37,971 bases of DNA from JADGHE01 sp035716025 (GCA_035716025.1 DASTKH010000033.1:1-37971); one strand, 5' to 3'; positions 7,846 to 16,187 are shown, counted from the stretch's first letter. Notes: generated by a model from the letters alone, not told the origin. Made by a program: numbers and translations.

Positions 7846-8811
7846 ATGGCTCCACGCTGCGTCGTCCTCGACGATTACCAGAACGTCGCCCTCAAAATGG
7901 CCGATTGGTCGCCCGTTTCGTCCGATCTCGATATCCAGGTGATCAATCGCCATCTCGGCGCCGCCGAACAGGTGGTCGAGGCGCTGCGCGAGGCAACGAT
8001 CGTCTGCTTGATGCGCGAGCGCACCCCGCTGCCGCGCGCAGTCATCGAGGCGTTGCCGAACCTAAAGCTCATTGTCACGACCGGAATGTACAATGCCTCG
8101 GTCGACCTCGACGCGGCCAAGGAACGGGGGATTCTGGTCTGCGGCACCCGCGGCGCCGGCACGCCTACGGCGGAACTCGCGATCGGGTTGATGCTCGACC
8201 TTGCACGCGCGATCAGCTTCGAAAACGCGCGGCTGAAGGCGGGCGAACCGTGGCAGACGACGATCGGCCGCGATCTCGCGGGCCTGACGCTCGGCGTCCT
8301 CGGGCTCGGCAAGCTCGGCTCCCGGGTGGCGAGGATCGCTCAGGCCTTCGACATGAAGGTGATCGCCTGGAGCCAGAATCTCACGCCCGAGCGCTGTCGG
8401 GATATCGGCGTCGAATATGTGAGCAAGGACGGGCTCTTCTCCCGCTCCGACTTCGTCAGCATCCATCTTGTGCTGAGCGCGCGCACACGCGGTCTCGTCG
8501 GCTCTGCCGAGCTCGGTCGCATGAAGCCGACGGCCTGTCTCGTCAACACCTCACGCGGTCCGATCGTCGACGAGGGCGCCCTCATCGCCGCACTTCAGGA
8601 GCGGCGCATCGCCGGTGCGGCGCTCGATGTCTACGACCGGGAACCGCTGCCGAGCGATCATCCGCTCCGCAAGCTCTCGAACGTCGTGCTCACGCCGCAT
8701 CTCGGCTATGTGACCGAGGCAAACTACCGCGTGTTCTATGGCGACACGGTCGAAGACATCCGCGCTTGGCTCGACGGCAAGCCTGTGCGCATCGTGACCG
8801 CCAACAAGTAG
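7846..8811 (+). CDS. D-2-hydroxyacid dehydrogenase family protein (NAD-dependent)
   Basis: This 321-residue protein has the split catalytic and Rossmann domains of the D-isomer-specific 2-hydroxyacid dehydrogenases (phosphoglycerate dehydrogenase, hydroxypyruvate reductase and relatives). GVLGLGKLGSRVA near residue 150 is the dinucleotide-binding glycine motif. The catalytic set is visible as R237 in VNTSRGPIVDEG, E266 in YDREPLP and H285 in TPHLGY. It lacks the C-terminal ACT domains of biosynthetic SerA, so a catabolic or glyoxylate/hydroxypyruvate-type reductase is more likely. ATG 7846 matches the family start; the open frame extends to 7699 but that part is arginine-rich and unlike homologues. 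It is 11 bases from the SDR gene, so the two are probably co-transcribed. Confidence 0.9.
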   Translation: MAPRCVVLDDYQNVALKMADWSPVSSDLDIQVINRHLGAAEQVVEALREATIVCLMRERTPLPRAVIEALPNLKLIVTTGMYNASVDLDAAKERGILVCGTRGAGTPTAELAIGLMLDLARAISFENARLKAGEPWQTTIGRDLAGLTLGVLGLGKLGSRVARIAQAFDMKVIAWSQNLTPERCRDIGVEYVSKDGLFSRSDFVSIHLVLSARTRGLVGSAELGRMKPTACLVNTSRGPIVDEGALIAALQERRIAGAALDVYDREPLPSDHPLRKLSNVVLTPHLGYVTEANYRVFYGDTVEDIRAWLDGKPVRIVTANK

Positions 8812-8822
8812 GAGAGGATCCC

Positions 8823-9584
8823 ATGGATCCGCGAGGACATGCGGCAATCGTCACGGGTGCGGGCTCCGGTCTCGGCGCCGCGACGGCCGAGCGTCTTGCC
8901 GCCGCGGGCGCGAAAGTCGCCGTGCTCGATCTCAACGAAGCAGCCGCCAAGGCCACCGCGGAGAAAATCGGCGGCCTTGCGGTGCGCTGTGACGTGTCGG
9001 ATGCGGACAGCGCCGCCGCGGCGATCGGCAAGGCGCGGGAAACGCATGGGCCCGCGCGCATTCTCGTGAACTGCGCCGGTATCGGGACGGCGCGACGTAT
9101 CGTCGGGCGCGAGGGCCCGATGCCTCTTGCCGAGTTCGAACAAACGATCCGCGTCAACCTGATCGGCACCTTCAACATGCTCAGGCTGTTCGGCGCCGAG
9201 GCGAGCCGGCTCGATCCGCTCGCAGCGGGCGAGCGCGGTATCATCGTATCGGTCGCCTCTGTCGCGGCGTTCGAAGGACAGATCGGCCAGGCTGCTTATG
9301 CGGCCTCGAAAGGGGGAGTCGCCGCACTGACGATGCCTGCCGCGCGCGAATTCGCCCAGTTCGGCATCCGCGTGATGACCATTGCGCCGGGAATCTTCGC
9401 CACCCCGATGCTGCGCGCGCTACCCGAAGCCGCCCAGCAGAGCCTTGGCGCGCAGGTGCCGTTTCCCAACCGTCTCGGCGAACCGGCCGAGTTCGCAGCG
9501 CTCGTCCTGCACTGCGTCGAGAACGCCTATCTCAACGGGGAGGTGATCCGCCTTGACGGGGCGCTGCGCATGGCGCCGCGTTAG
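8823..9584 (+). CDS. SDR family NAD(P)-dependent oxidoreductase (HSD17B10 / 3-hydroxyacyl-CoA dehydrogenase type II-like)
   Basis: A 253-residue classical short-chain dehydrogenase. TGAGSGLG (residues 11-18) is the cofactor motif, and VLDLN after the second strand places an Asp there, favouring NAD over NADP. NCAG lies near residue 85, and the catalytic triad is S146, Y159 and K163 (YAASK). APGIFATPM after the active site resembles the HSD17B10 group, which oxidises 3-hydroxyacyl-CoA and some 3-hydroxyacids or steroids. The start ATG at 8823 follows AGGAGAGGA at good spacing. The same frame stays open far upstream over the preceding gene, but that is a shadow. It is likely in an operon with the hydroxyacid dehydrogenase; the substrate is undetermined. 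Confidence 0.9.
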   Translation: MDPRGHAAIVTGAGSGLGAATAERLAAAGAKVAVLDLNEAAAKATAEKIGGLAVRCDVSDADSAAAAIGKARETHGPARILVNCAGIGTARRIVGREGPMPLAEFEQTIRVNLIGTFNMLRLFGAEASRLDPLAAGERGIIVSVASVAAFEGQIGQAAYAASKGGVAALTMPAAREFAQFGIRVMTIAPGIFATPMLRALPEAAQQSLGAQVPFPNRLGEPAEFAALVLHCVENAYLNGEVIRLDGALRMAPR

Positions 9585-9612
9585 GCGCGGCTGCAGGGGT
9601 GCCCCGGCAAAG

Positions 9613-9633
9613 GCGGCCGGCCGCCCCGGCCGC
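9613..9633 (+). terminator. Hairpin downstream of the SDR gene
   Basis: GCGGCCGG (9613-9620) pairs perfectly with CCGGCCGC (9626-9633) over a 5-base loop, about 30 bases after the SDR stop. The strong GC stem ends in ACAATTCG rather than a U-run, so termination efficiency is uncertain. Confidence 0.45.
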
Positions 9634-9706
9634 ACAATTCGTCCTTAAGCGGGGCAACCGGAGCCGCGTTGCCGAGTTGATAGGGGGCAGCGGCGGACCC
9701 CCACCC

Positions 9707-10858
9707 ATGAATCAGGAAAAGAAGAGGTCGCACGTTCTTTCGGCGTCGCCCGAAAGTTCGGCACGAAGGCCCCTCGGCGCCTCGCAGGTGGAGCTCACGA
9801 ACCCGGAGCCGCCGGAGGGTTCGCCTGTCGACTGGGAGGCGATGAGCCGGTTCGCCATCATCGGCATCGGCTTTGTCGTGACGATCGCCGCGTTGTTTCT
9901 CGCGCGTTCGATCCTGATGCCCGTCGCGGCGGCGTTGCTCATCGGTGTTACGCTCAGGCCGATCCAGCTTTATCTCGCGCGCTATCGGATTCCCGGGCCT
10001 TTCGTGGCGTTGGTGCTGATCGCAGCCTTCAGCGCGATCCTCTATTTCATCGTCACATTGATCGCGGGTTCGCTCGGCTCTCTGATTGCGCAGACCCCCG
10101 ACCTCGGAACCCTGCTGCGCGAGAAGCTTCGCTGGTTGAACCGGCCGCTTTCCGAATTCCGCGATCTGCAAAACGCCGTTCGCGGCGAGGGGGAGAGCGC
10201 CCCCAAGGTAACGGTCGAGAGCAACCTGCCGGAGCTTTTTCAGAGCACGCTGACTCTGCTGACGCCCGCAATCAGCGAACTCCTCGTTTTCCTCGGCACG
10301 TTGCTGTTCTTTCTGGTGGGCACGGAGAAGCTGCGCCGGCAACTCATCACACTGTTCGAAACCCGGGATGCGCGCCTCACGGTCGTGCGCATCTGGAACG
10401 ATATCGAGCAGAACCTCGTGGCGTTCGTCGGGACCGTGACGATTATCAATCTCGGACTCGGCGTGGTCACGGGTCTCATGCTGTACATCGTGGGCTTTCC
10501 GAGCCCGCTGACCTTCGCAGTTCTCGCCTTCGTGCTGAACTACATTCCGTATATCGGGCCGGCGATCCTGGTTACGCTTCTTCTCGGCTTCGGCCTGATC
10601 CTCTCGCCCACACTCGGCGGCGCCGTGTTGCCGCCCGTTCTGTTTGTCGTCCTCGCCACGCTCGAAGGCCATTTCATTACGCCGAGCATCATCGGCCGTC
10701 GGTTGACGCTGAACCCGTTCCTCGTCTTTCTCGCTCTCGCGTTCTGGACTTGGCTGTGGGGCCCGCTCGGAGCCTTTCTCGCAACGCCGCTTCTCATCGT
10801 GGTGCTGGTGGCCCTCGGGCATCTGTTTCCGCGCGACGAAGCCTTGCTGCCGAAATGA
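9707..10858 (+). CDS. AI-2E family transporter (PerM/YhhT-like membrane protein)
   Basis: This 383-residue polytopic protein opens with a polar cytosolic segment of about 45 residues. Two hydrophobic segments follow (about 47-83), then one near 95-120, then a soluble middle region, and finally the typical cluster of C-terminal segments. LNYIPYIGPAI, LEGHFITPSIIGRRL and LNPFLVFLAL are hallmark sequences of the AI-2E/UPF0118 family. Members are proposed exporters of small molecules (AI-2 for TqsA, Na+/H+ exchange in others), so the cargo is unknown. ATG 9707 is preferred, although the frame is open to 9599; no perfect Shine-Dalgarno is seen, and a downstream ATG at 9843 would remove part of the polar leader. 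It stands alone between hairpins and the cytochrome gene. Confidence 0.88.
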   Translation: MNQEKKRSHVLSASPESSARRPLGASQVELTNPEPPEGSPVDWEAMSRFAIIGIGFVVTIAALFLARSILMPVAAALLIGVTLRPIQLYLARYRIPGPFVALVLIAAFSAILYFIVTLIAGSLGSLIAQTPDLGTLLREKLRWLNRPLSEFRDLQNAVRGEGESAPKVTVESNLPELFQSTLTLLTPAISELLVFLGTLLFFLVGTEKLRRQLITLFETRDARLTVVRIWNDIEQNLVAFVGTVTIINLGLGVVTGLMLYIVGFPSPLTFAVLAFVLNYIPYIGPAILVTLLLGFGLILSPTLGGAVLPPVLFVVLATLEGHFITPSIIGRRLTLNPFLVFLALAFWTWLWGPLGAFLATPLLIVVLVALGHLFPRDEALLPK

Positions 10859-10940
10859 CCGCGGGGTGCGTCTGGCCCCGCTGGAGGAGTCGCCGGCCGG
10901 GTGCTACAAGGTCGAGCCACTTTCAGGGGGGAATCCGCAC

Positions 10941-11492
10941 ATGATCGGCCTTCATCGGTCCGCGACGGCGGCAGCGCTGCCGCTCGCTCTGGGAATGCTT
11001 TCGGCACAACTCTCCTCCGCAGGAGCCGCCGAGACGCAGGTGCAGCGGGGTAAATATCTCACCAGCATCATTCCGTGCACGGACTGCCACACGCCCGGCA
11101 CGTTTCTGGGCAAGCCCGACAAGAGCCGCTACCTGGCGGGGTCCGAGGTCGGGTTCGAAATTCCGGGGCTCGGCGTTTTCGTCGGCCCCAATCTGACGCC
11201 CGACAAGGAAACCGGCCTCGGCACGTGGACGTGGGAACAGATCGCCGACGCAATCACCACCGGAAAGCGACCCGACGGGCGCATGCTCGCACCGGCGATG
11301 CCGGTCGACTCCTTCAAGCATCTCACGCGTGCGGACGCTTTGGCGATCGCCGCCTATCTCAAGGCGCTTCCGGCCATCAAGAACAAGGTCCCCGGTCCGT
11401 TCGGTCCCGGCGAGAAGCCGACCTCATTCGTCTATCAGGTCATCCCGGCGGGGCAATACGTGCCGACGCCTCCGCCGCCTGCGCCGAAATAG
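10941..11492 (+). CDS. Exported c-type cytochrome
   Basis: A 183-residue periplasmic mono-haem cytochrome c. Residues 1-30 are a Sec signal peptide, with cleavage likely after SSAGAA. Haem is attached through C46 and C49 with H50 as axial ligand (CTDCH), and M120 in LAPAMP is the likely sixth ligand. GPNLTPDKETGLGTWTWEQI is typical of the cytochrome c subunits of alcohol, sorbose or aldehyde dehydrogenases and related electron carriers. The C-terminus is proline-rich (TPPPPAPK). ATG 10941 follows CAGGGGGGA at good spacing; the longer frame from 10866 would bury the signal peptide. No dehydrogenase partner lies beside it, so its electron donor is unknown. Confidence 0.9.
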   Translation: MIGLHRSATAAALPLALGMLSAQLSSAGAAETQVQRGKYLTSIIPCTDCHTPGTFLGKPDKSRYLAGSEVGFEIPGLGVFVGPNLTPDKETGLGTWTWEQIADAITTGKRPDGRMLAPAMPVDSFKHLTRADALAIAAYLKALPAIKNKVPGPFGPGEKPTSFVYQVIPAGQYVPTPPPPAPK

Positions 11493-11516
11493 GCTGCCGG
11501 ACACGTATAGACGCCG

Positions 11517-11543
11517 CCGGCGCGGCCGAAACGGCCGGGCCGG
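11517..11543. terminator. Bidirectional hairpin between cytochrome c and pheT
   Basis: CCGGCGCGGCCG (11517-11528), loop AAA, CGGCCGGGCCGG (11532-11543) form a 12-base-pair stem with one mismatch. It is in the 55-base gap between converging genes, 25 bases after the cytochrome stop and 4 bases beyond the pheT stop. Confidence 0.65.
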
Positions 11544-11547
11544 GAGT

Positions 11548-13965
11548 TCACGCGCGCAGCGCGCCGCCCGTTCGCCGCAGGACCTCGGCGACGATCCGTG
11601 CGCCGACGGCATCGATTTCCTGATCCGTCATCGTGCGTTCGCGCGGCTGCAGCGTGACGGCGATGGCGATGGATTTCTTGCCCGGCTCGATGCCCGTCCC
11701 TTCGTAGACGTCGAAAACGCTCACGGACGTGATCAGTTTTCGGTCGGCGTTCTGCGCGGCCCGCACGATGTCGGCGGCCGGCACGCCACGGTCGACCACG
11801 AAGGCGAAGTCGCGCTCCACCGGCTGGAATGGCGAGAGTTCGAGCCGCGGCTTCACGCGGGTCGGCCTCGCCTTCGGCTCCGGAATGCGTTCGAGAATAA
11901 CTTCGAAGCCGGCGATCGGCCCTTCGGCGCCGAGCGCTTCAAGTGCCTTTGGGTGCAGTTCTCCAAAATGGCCGAGCACGTTTTGCGGGCCGATTTGGAT
12001 GGTTCCCGAGCGTCCGGGATGCAGCCAGCCCGGCCCACCCTGAACGATCTGAAGGGCCGGCACCGGGGCCCCCGCCGCTGCGAGAACCGCCATCGCATCC
12101 GCTTTGGCGTCGAGCGCGTCCGCGGGCGCCGGCTTTTCGGACCAGTGGCGGCCGATCCCGTGGGCCTTGGCGAGGCCGCGGCGGATCCCCGCCGCCGCCG
12201 TGAACTGATCCTGCGGTCGGTCGCCCTTGAAAACCTGTCCGACCTCGAACAGCGCGACATCGGCAAATCCCCGATCGGCATTGCGCTGCGCCGCCGCAAC
12301 CAGGCCCGGGATGATGCTCGGCCGCATGTCGGAGAGGTCGGCGGCGATGGGATTGGCAAGCCTGAGGTCGGGCGCGCCGCCGCCAAACAAGGCGGCGTGC
12401 TCGTGTGAGATGAAAGACCAGGTCACCGCCTCCAGCATTCCGCGCGCCGCAAGCGCGCGCCTGGCCTTGCGGCTGCGCCGTTGCGTCAGAGTGAGGACCG
12501 GTTTGCGCGCGGCGGTGCCGCGCTCGAAGGCGGTCGCCGGAATACGGTCGACCCCGGCAATCCGCACCACCTCCTCGACGATATCGGCCTTGCCCTCAAT
12601 GTCCGGTCGCCACGACGGCACTGCGACCTTCACGGCATCGCCCTGGCCGGCCACAAAGAAGCCGAGCCGGCCCAGCAGGCGGCGGATTTCGACCGGCGGC
12701 AGATCGAGACCGGCAAGCCGCCGCACTTCGCTCAGGGGAAAGTCGATCACCCGCTCGGGAATCTCGACCTCGCCGGCGACAAGAACTTCGGACGGCGTGC
12801 CGCCGCAGAGTTCCATCACCATGCGGGTCGCAAGCTCGAGGCCCGGAAGCATGAAGGCTGGGTCGACGCCGCGCTCGAAACGGTATCGCGCGTCGGTGTT
12901 GATGCCGAGCTTGCGGCCGGTCTGCGCGATGTTTTCGGGGACCCAGAGCGCCGATTCGATCAGGACGTCCGTGGTCGTCTCGGAACAGCCGGTCTCCTCG
13001 CCGCCCATGATGCCGGCAAGCGACTCCACGCCCTTCTCGTCGGCGATCACGCACATCGTTTCGTCGAGTGCGTAGGTGCGGCCGTCCAGCGCCAGCAGCG
13101 ACTCGCCCTGGCGGGCCCGCCGCACCGTCAGGTCGCCGCGAACCTTCGCGGCGTCGAACACGTGGAGCGGGCGGCCCCTGTCGTAGGTTACGAAATTGGT
13201 GATATCGACGAGCGCGTTGATCGGGCGCAGGCCGATCGCCGTGAGTCGCCGCTGCAGCCAGGCCGGCGAAGGACCGTTCGTGACGCCGCGTACAAGACGG
13301 AGCCCGAAGGCCGGGCAGAGCGACGGCGTTCCGCCGAAATCGAGGCGCACCTTCACGGGGCAGGGGAAGGCGCCGGCGACCGGCTTCTCCTGCCGTTCCT
13401 TCAGCGTGCCGATCGTCGCCGCGGCGAGGTCGCGCGCGACGCCGTATGCGCCCGTGCAATCAGGCCGGTTGGGCGTGAGGTTGATGTCGATCACCGGATC
13501 GGCCAGACCTGCCCATTCGGCATAGGACTTCCCGACCGGGGCATTCTCGGGCAGTTCGATAATGCCGTCGTGATCGTCAGACAGTTCGATTTCGGCCGGC
13601 GAGATCAGCATGCCGCGGCTCTCGACGCCGCGGATCGTGCCGACCGAAAGGGTGATGTTCTTGCCGGGAATGTAGGTGCCGGGCGGCGCGAAGACGCTCA
13701 CGAGCCCGGTGCGTGCGTTCGGCGCGCCGCAGACGACCTGCACCGGCTCGCCGGCACCGATATCGACCATGCACAGCCGCAGCCGATCGGCATTCGGGTG
13801 CTGCACGGCAGAGACCACGCGCGCGATCTTGAGCGGCGCGAGCGCCTTCGCCTTGTCCTCGACGCCCTCGACCTCGAGCCCGATCATCGTCAGCGTCTGG
13901 ACGATGGTCTCCAGCGGCTCGACCGTGTCGAGATGCTCCTTGATCCAGGACAGCGTGAGCTTCAT
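11548..13965 (-). CDS. pheT: Phenylalanine-tRNA ligase beta subunit
   Basis: The 805-residue beta subunit of the (alpha-beta)2 phenylalanyl-tRNA synthetase, cytoplasmic, at the usual bacterial length. Domains in order: an N-terminal segment (MKLTLSWIKEHLDT), an EMAP-type tRNA-binding domain (about 40-150, containing QHPNADRLRLCMVDIG and VVCGAPN), the B3/B4 editing domain that removes mischarged tyrosine (about 210-385, with LVDITNFVTYDRGRPLH), the B5 domain (about 400-475), a catalytic-like core and a C-terminal anticodon-binding FDX-ACB domain (from about 713). It lies 109 bases downstream of pheS and is probably co-transcribed with it; the gap holds a two-hairpin repeat. Nothing is unusual in its length or motifs. 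Confidence 0.97.
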   Translation of the reverse strand: MKLTLSWIKEHLDTVEPLETIVQTLTMIGLEVEGVEDKAKALAPLKIARVVSAVQHPNADRLRLCMVDIGAGEPVQVVCGAPNARTGLVSVFAPPGTYIPGKNITLSVGTIRGVESRGMLISPAEIELSDDHDGIIELPENAPVGKSYAEWAGLADPVIDINLTPNRPDCTGAYGVARDLAAATIGTLKERQEKPVAGAFPCPVKVRLDFGGTPSLCPAFGLRLVRGVTNGPSPAWLQRRLTAIGLRPINALVDITNFVTYDRGRPLHVFDAAKVRGDLTVRRARQGESLLALDGRTYALDETMCVIADEKGVESLAGIMGGEETGCSETTTDVLIESALWVPENIAQTGRKLGINTDARYRFERGVDPAFMLPGLELATRMVMELCGGTPSEVLVAGEVEIPERVIDFPLSEVRRLAGLDLPPVEIRRLLGRLGFFVAGQGDAVKVAVPSWRPDIEGKADIVEEVVRIAGVDRIPATAFERGTAARKPVLTLTQRRSRKARRALAARGMLEAVTWSFISHEHAALFGGGAPDLRLANPIAADLSDMRPSIIPGLVAAAQRNADRGFADVALFEVGQVFKGDRPQDQFTAAAGIRRGLAKAHGIGRHWSEKPAPADALDAKADAMAVLAAAGAPVPALQIVQGGPGWLHPGRSGTIQIGPQNVLGHFGELHPKALEALGAEGPIAGFEVILERIPEPKARPTRVKPRLELSPFQPVERDFAFVVDRGVPAADIVRAAQNADRKLITSVSVFDVYEGTGIEPGKKSIAIAVTLQPRERTMTDQEIDAVGARIVAEVLRRTGGALRA

Positions 13966-13989
13966 TACGGCGTCCCGCGGTGTTTGGAA

Positions 13990-14036
13990 CCTCCCCCCTT
14001 GAGGGGGAGGTCGCCCATCGCGGACGGAGTCCGCGA
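13990..14036. repeat. Double-hairpin intergenic repeat between pheS and pheT
   Basis: Two perfect hairpins lie in tandem: an 8-base-pair stem of the CCTCCCCC...GGGGGAGG type (13990-14010), and TCGCGGAC-GGA-GTCCGCGA (14018-14036). A further purine run (GGAAGGGGGAGGGGG) follows at 14043-14057. This composition is typical of short palindromic intergenic repeats scattered in rhizobial genomes. Only one copy is visible here, so its repeated nature is inferred. Confidence 0.55.
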
Positions 14037-14074
14037 CGAGCCGGAAGGGGGAGGGGGCGAGCCCGAGCGACCGT

Positions 14075-15157
14075 TCATGCGCTCAAGCCCCCCGCAAGCG
14101 TAGGAAAGTCGAGCGGACGGAAGCCGTAATGCTGCAGCCAGCGGACGTCGGCTTCGAAGAAGGCGCGCAGGTCGTTCATGCCGTATTTCAGCATCGCGAT
14201 GCGGTCGATCCCCATACCCCAGGCAAAGCCCTGGTAGACGTCGGGATCGAGCCCGCAATTGCGCAGCACGTTCGGATGCACCATGCCGCAGCCGAGAATT
14301 TCGAGCCAGTCCTCGCCTTCGCCGAAGCGGATTTCACCCTTCTCGCGCCGGCACTGGATGTCGACTTCGAGCGACGGCTCGGTGAAGGGAAAGAACGAAG
14401 GACGGAACCGCATTCTTACATCGTCGATCTCGAAGAAGGCCTTGCAGAATTCCTGCAGGATCCATTTCAGATGGCCGAGATGCGAGCTGCGGTCGATTAC
14501 GAGCCCCTCGACCTGATGGAACATCGGTGTGTGCGTCTGGTCGCTGTCGCAGCGGTAGGTCCGGCCCGGGATGATGACGCGGATCGGCGGCTTCTGCGCC
14601 AGCATCGTGCGGATCTGCACCGGGGAGGTGTGTGTGCGCAGGAGGAGCCGCTGCCCGTCGGGCTTCGGGTTGAAGAAGAAGGTGTCGTGCATGTCCCGCG
14701 CCGGATGCCCGGGCGGAAAGTTGAGCATGGTGAAATTGTAGTCGTCGGTCTCGATGTCGGGACCTTCCGCGATCGCGAAGCCCATATCGGCGAAGATCGC
14801 CGTGAGCTCGTCCACCACCTGGCTGATCGGGTGAACCCGCCCGGCCTCCGCGGGCGCCTCCCGCAGCGGCAACGTCACGTCGAGCGTGTCGGTCCTGAGT
14901 TTTTCCTCGAGCGCGCGCTCGCGCAGGGCCCGGCGGCGTTCGGCGATCGCCTGGCTCACGCTGTCCTTAAGCGCGTTGATGAAAGCGCCTTTGGCGCGGC
15001 GCTCCTCCGGCGGCATCCCGCCGAGGCTCTTCAGGAGTGCGGACACCGAGCCGCTCTTGCCGAGCGCGGCAATCCGCACTGCTTCGAGCGTCGCCTCGTC
15101 AGAGGCCGCGGCCACCTTGCCGAGAATGTCGGCCTGGAGCGCCTCGATATCGGACAT
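14075..15157 (-). CDS. pheS: Phenylalanine-tRNA ligase alpha subunit
   Basis: The 360-residue catalytic alpha subunit of phenylalanyl-tRNA synthetase. An N-terminal coiled-coil arm (about 1-90, which contacts tRNA-Phe) precedes the class II aminoacylation core. Motif 2 is in GRTYRCDSDQTHTPMFHQVE and motif 3 in FAWGMGIDRIAMLKYG near the C-terminus. FTEPSLEVDI and GCGMVHPNVL are active-site stretches. The start ATG at 15157 has an upstream AGAGGACC Shine-Dalgarno. It lies 129 bases downstream of rplT in the classic rpmI-rplT-pheS-pheT order. No Phe-rich leader peptide is evident in that gap. Confidence 0.97.
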   Translation of the reverse strand: MSDIEALQADILGKVAAASDEATLEAVRIAALGKSGSVSALLKSLGGMPPEERRAKGAFINALKDSVSQAIAERRRALRERALEEKLRTDTLDVTLPLREAPAEAGRVHPISQVVDELTAIFADMGFAIAEGPDIETDDYNFTMLNFPPGHPARDMHDTFFFNPKPDGQRLLLRTHTSPVQIRTMLAQKPPIRVIIPGRTYRCDSDQTHTPMFHQVEGLVIDRSSHLGHLKWILQEFCKAFFEIDDVRMRFRPSFFPFTEPSLEVDIQCRREKGEIRFGEGEDWLEILGCGMVHPNVLRNCGLDPDVYQGFAWGMGIDRIAMLKYGMNDLRAFFEADVRWLQHYGFRPLDFPTLAGGLSA

Positions 15158-15229
15158 GATCTTGGGTCCTCTACCGGCGCCGCGGCCGAGCTCGACCCGT
15201 GCATCTTAAGCTTTCGCGTCAGGACGGAT

Positions 15230-15243
15230 CGCCGGGCCCGGCG
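15230..15243 (-). other. Perfect palindrome in the rplT-pheS gap
   Basis: CGCCGGG followed directly by CCCGGCG, a perfect 14-base palindrome about 45 bases downstream of the rplT stop. It could form a short stem in the mRNA, acting as a partial terminator or a processing site between ribosomal and synthetase genes. No U-run follows. Confidence 0.3.
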
Positions 15244-15286
15244 GCGCTTATCTGGGTTGCGGGCGAACCTGGGAGCGGGTTCGACC

Positions 15287-15646
15287 TCAGGCCGGCAAGG
15301 CCGCCTTGGCCTTTTCGACGATTGCCTGGAACGCCGCCGGCTCGGAAATGGCAAGCTCCGACAGGACCTTACGATCCACCTCGACGCCCGCTTTGGCGAG
15401 GCCGTCGATGAACCGCGAATAGGTGATTCCAAACGGCCTCACCGCCGCGTTGAGGCGCTGGATCCACAGCGCCCGGAAGGTGCGCTTCTTCCGCTTGCGG
15501 TCGCGATAGGCGTACTGGGCGGCGCGCTCGACCGCCTGTTTGGCGACGCGGATCGTGTTCTTGCGCCGGCCGTAATAGCCCTTGGCGGCCTTAAGGACCT
15601 TCTTGTGCCTGGCATGGGACGTGACACCACGCTTGACGCGGGCCAT
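15287..15646 (-). CDS. rplT: 50S ribosomal protein L20
   Basis: A 119-residue basic protein of normal L20 length, needed early in large-subunit assembly through binding to 23S rRNA domain I. The N-terminus MARVKRGVTSHARHKKVLK and the following GYYGRRKN and YRDRKRKKRTFRALWIQRLN are family-defining. In many bacteria L20 also represses its own operon by binding an mRNA structure that mimics its rRNA site. It lies 67 bases downstream of rpmI, with a strong palindrome between the two. AAGGAGC precedes the ATG. Confidence 0.97.
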   Translation of the reverse strand: MARVKRGVTSHARHKKVLKAAKGYYGRRKNTIRVAKQAVERAAQYAYRDRKRKKRTFRALWIQRLNAAVRPFGITYSRFIDGLAKAGVEVDRKVLSELAISEPAAFQAIVEKAKAALPA

Positions 15647-15688
15647 GGCTCAGCTCCTTCGTGTTCGCAGTGAAACGGCGGGTGAATC

Positions 15689-15708
15689 GCGGCCGTCGCG
15701 ACGGCCGC
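15689..15708 (-). other. 20-base perfect palindrome between rpmI and rplT
   Basis: GCGGCCGTCG followed by its exact reverse complement; as RNA this gives an 8-base-pair stem with a CGCG tetraloop. It begins five bases after the rpmI stop and ends about 40 bases before the rplT start. It could be an intercistronic attenuator or part of an L20 control site. Confidence 0.5.
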
Positions 15709-15713
15709 TTGCC

Positions 15714-15914
15714 TCAGCCGTTCGGCATCCAGAATTTCTTGATGTTTTCGCCGTCGGCCTTGAAGCGCACGTTCATCCCGCGATGGTCGCGGATCTGCTT
15801 CTTGGTCCGCTTGATCATGCCATGGCGTTTGCCGGACTGGGCGCTCATCACCTTTCCGGTGCCGGTGATCTTGAAGCGCTTTTTCGCGCCGGATTTGGTC
15901 TTCAACTTGGGCAT
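15714..15914 (-). CDS. rpmI: 50S ribosomal protein L35
   Basis: A 66-residue L35 protein of normal length, starting MPKLKTKSGAKKRFKITGTG and containing KRHGMIKRTKKQIRD. The open frame extends upstream to 15959, but the conserved start is ATG 15914, preceded by CAGGAGAG at ideal spacing. It heads the rpmI-rplT-pheS-pheT series. Its 5' region (15915-16187, about 270 bases shared with divergent panB) holds no other gene and must contain both promoters. Confidence 0.96.
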   Translation of the reverse strand: MPKLKTKSGAKKRFKITGTGKVMSAQSGKRHGMIKRTKKQIRDHRGMNVRFKADGENIKKFWMPNG

Positions 15915-16187
15915 TTGGCTCTCCTGAAGCCGGCTCGCCACGGGACGGACCGCGGCCACCGGACTGGCGCTCTTCGACGAGCTTGCTCGGAAAATGAGCG
16001 ATATCCGCGCGCCACGGCAGCCCGTTTCCGGCCGGGCGCGGGAAGGGCCGGTTTATGGCAGAGGCGAGGCGGTTTGGCAACTCCGCGGGCTTTGGTTTAG
16101 GGGAGGAGGAAATCTCCGCCGAAGATCGCCCGGGCGGCCGGCCCGCGCGCCCTTCGGGGCCGCTCGCCAAGCAGGGTTTGAAACATC

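Noticed and set aside
7800..8822. Upstream extension of the SDR frame across the hydroxyacid dehydrogenase gene (594-residue frame in total)
   Set aside because: The extension is out of frame with a convincing dehydrogenase, and the SDR start at 8823 has a strong Shine-Dalgarno.
12481..14103. 540-residue plus-strand open frame within pheT
   Set aside because: It is antisense to pheT and lacks any family signature.
15158..15286. Phe-attenuator leader peptide before pheS
   Set aside because: No short open frame with clustered Phe codons and no terminator/antiterminator pair could be seen.
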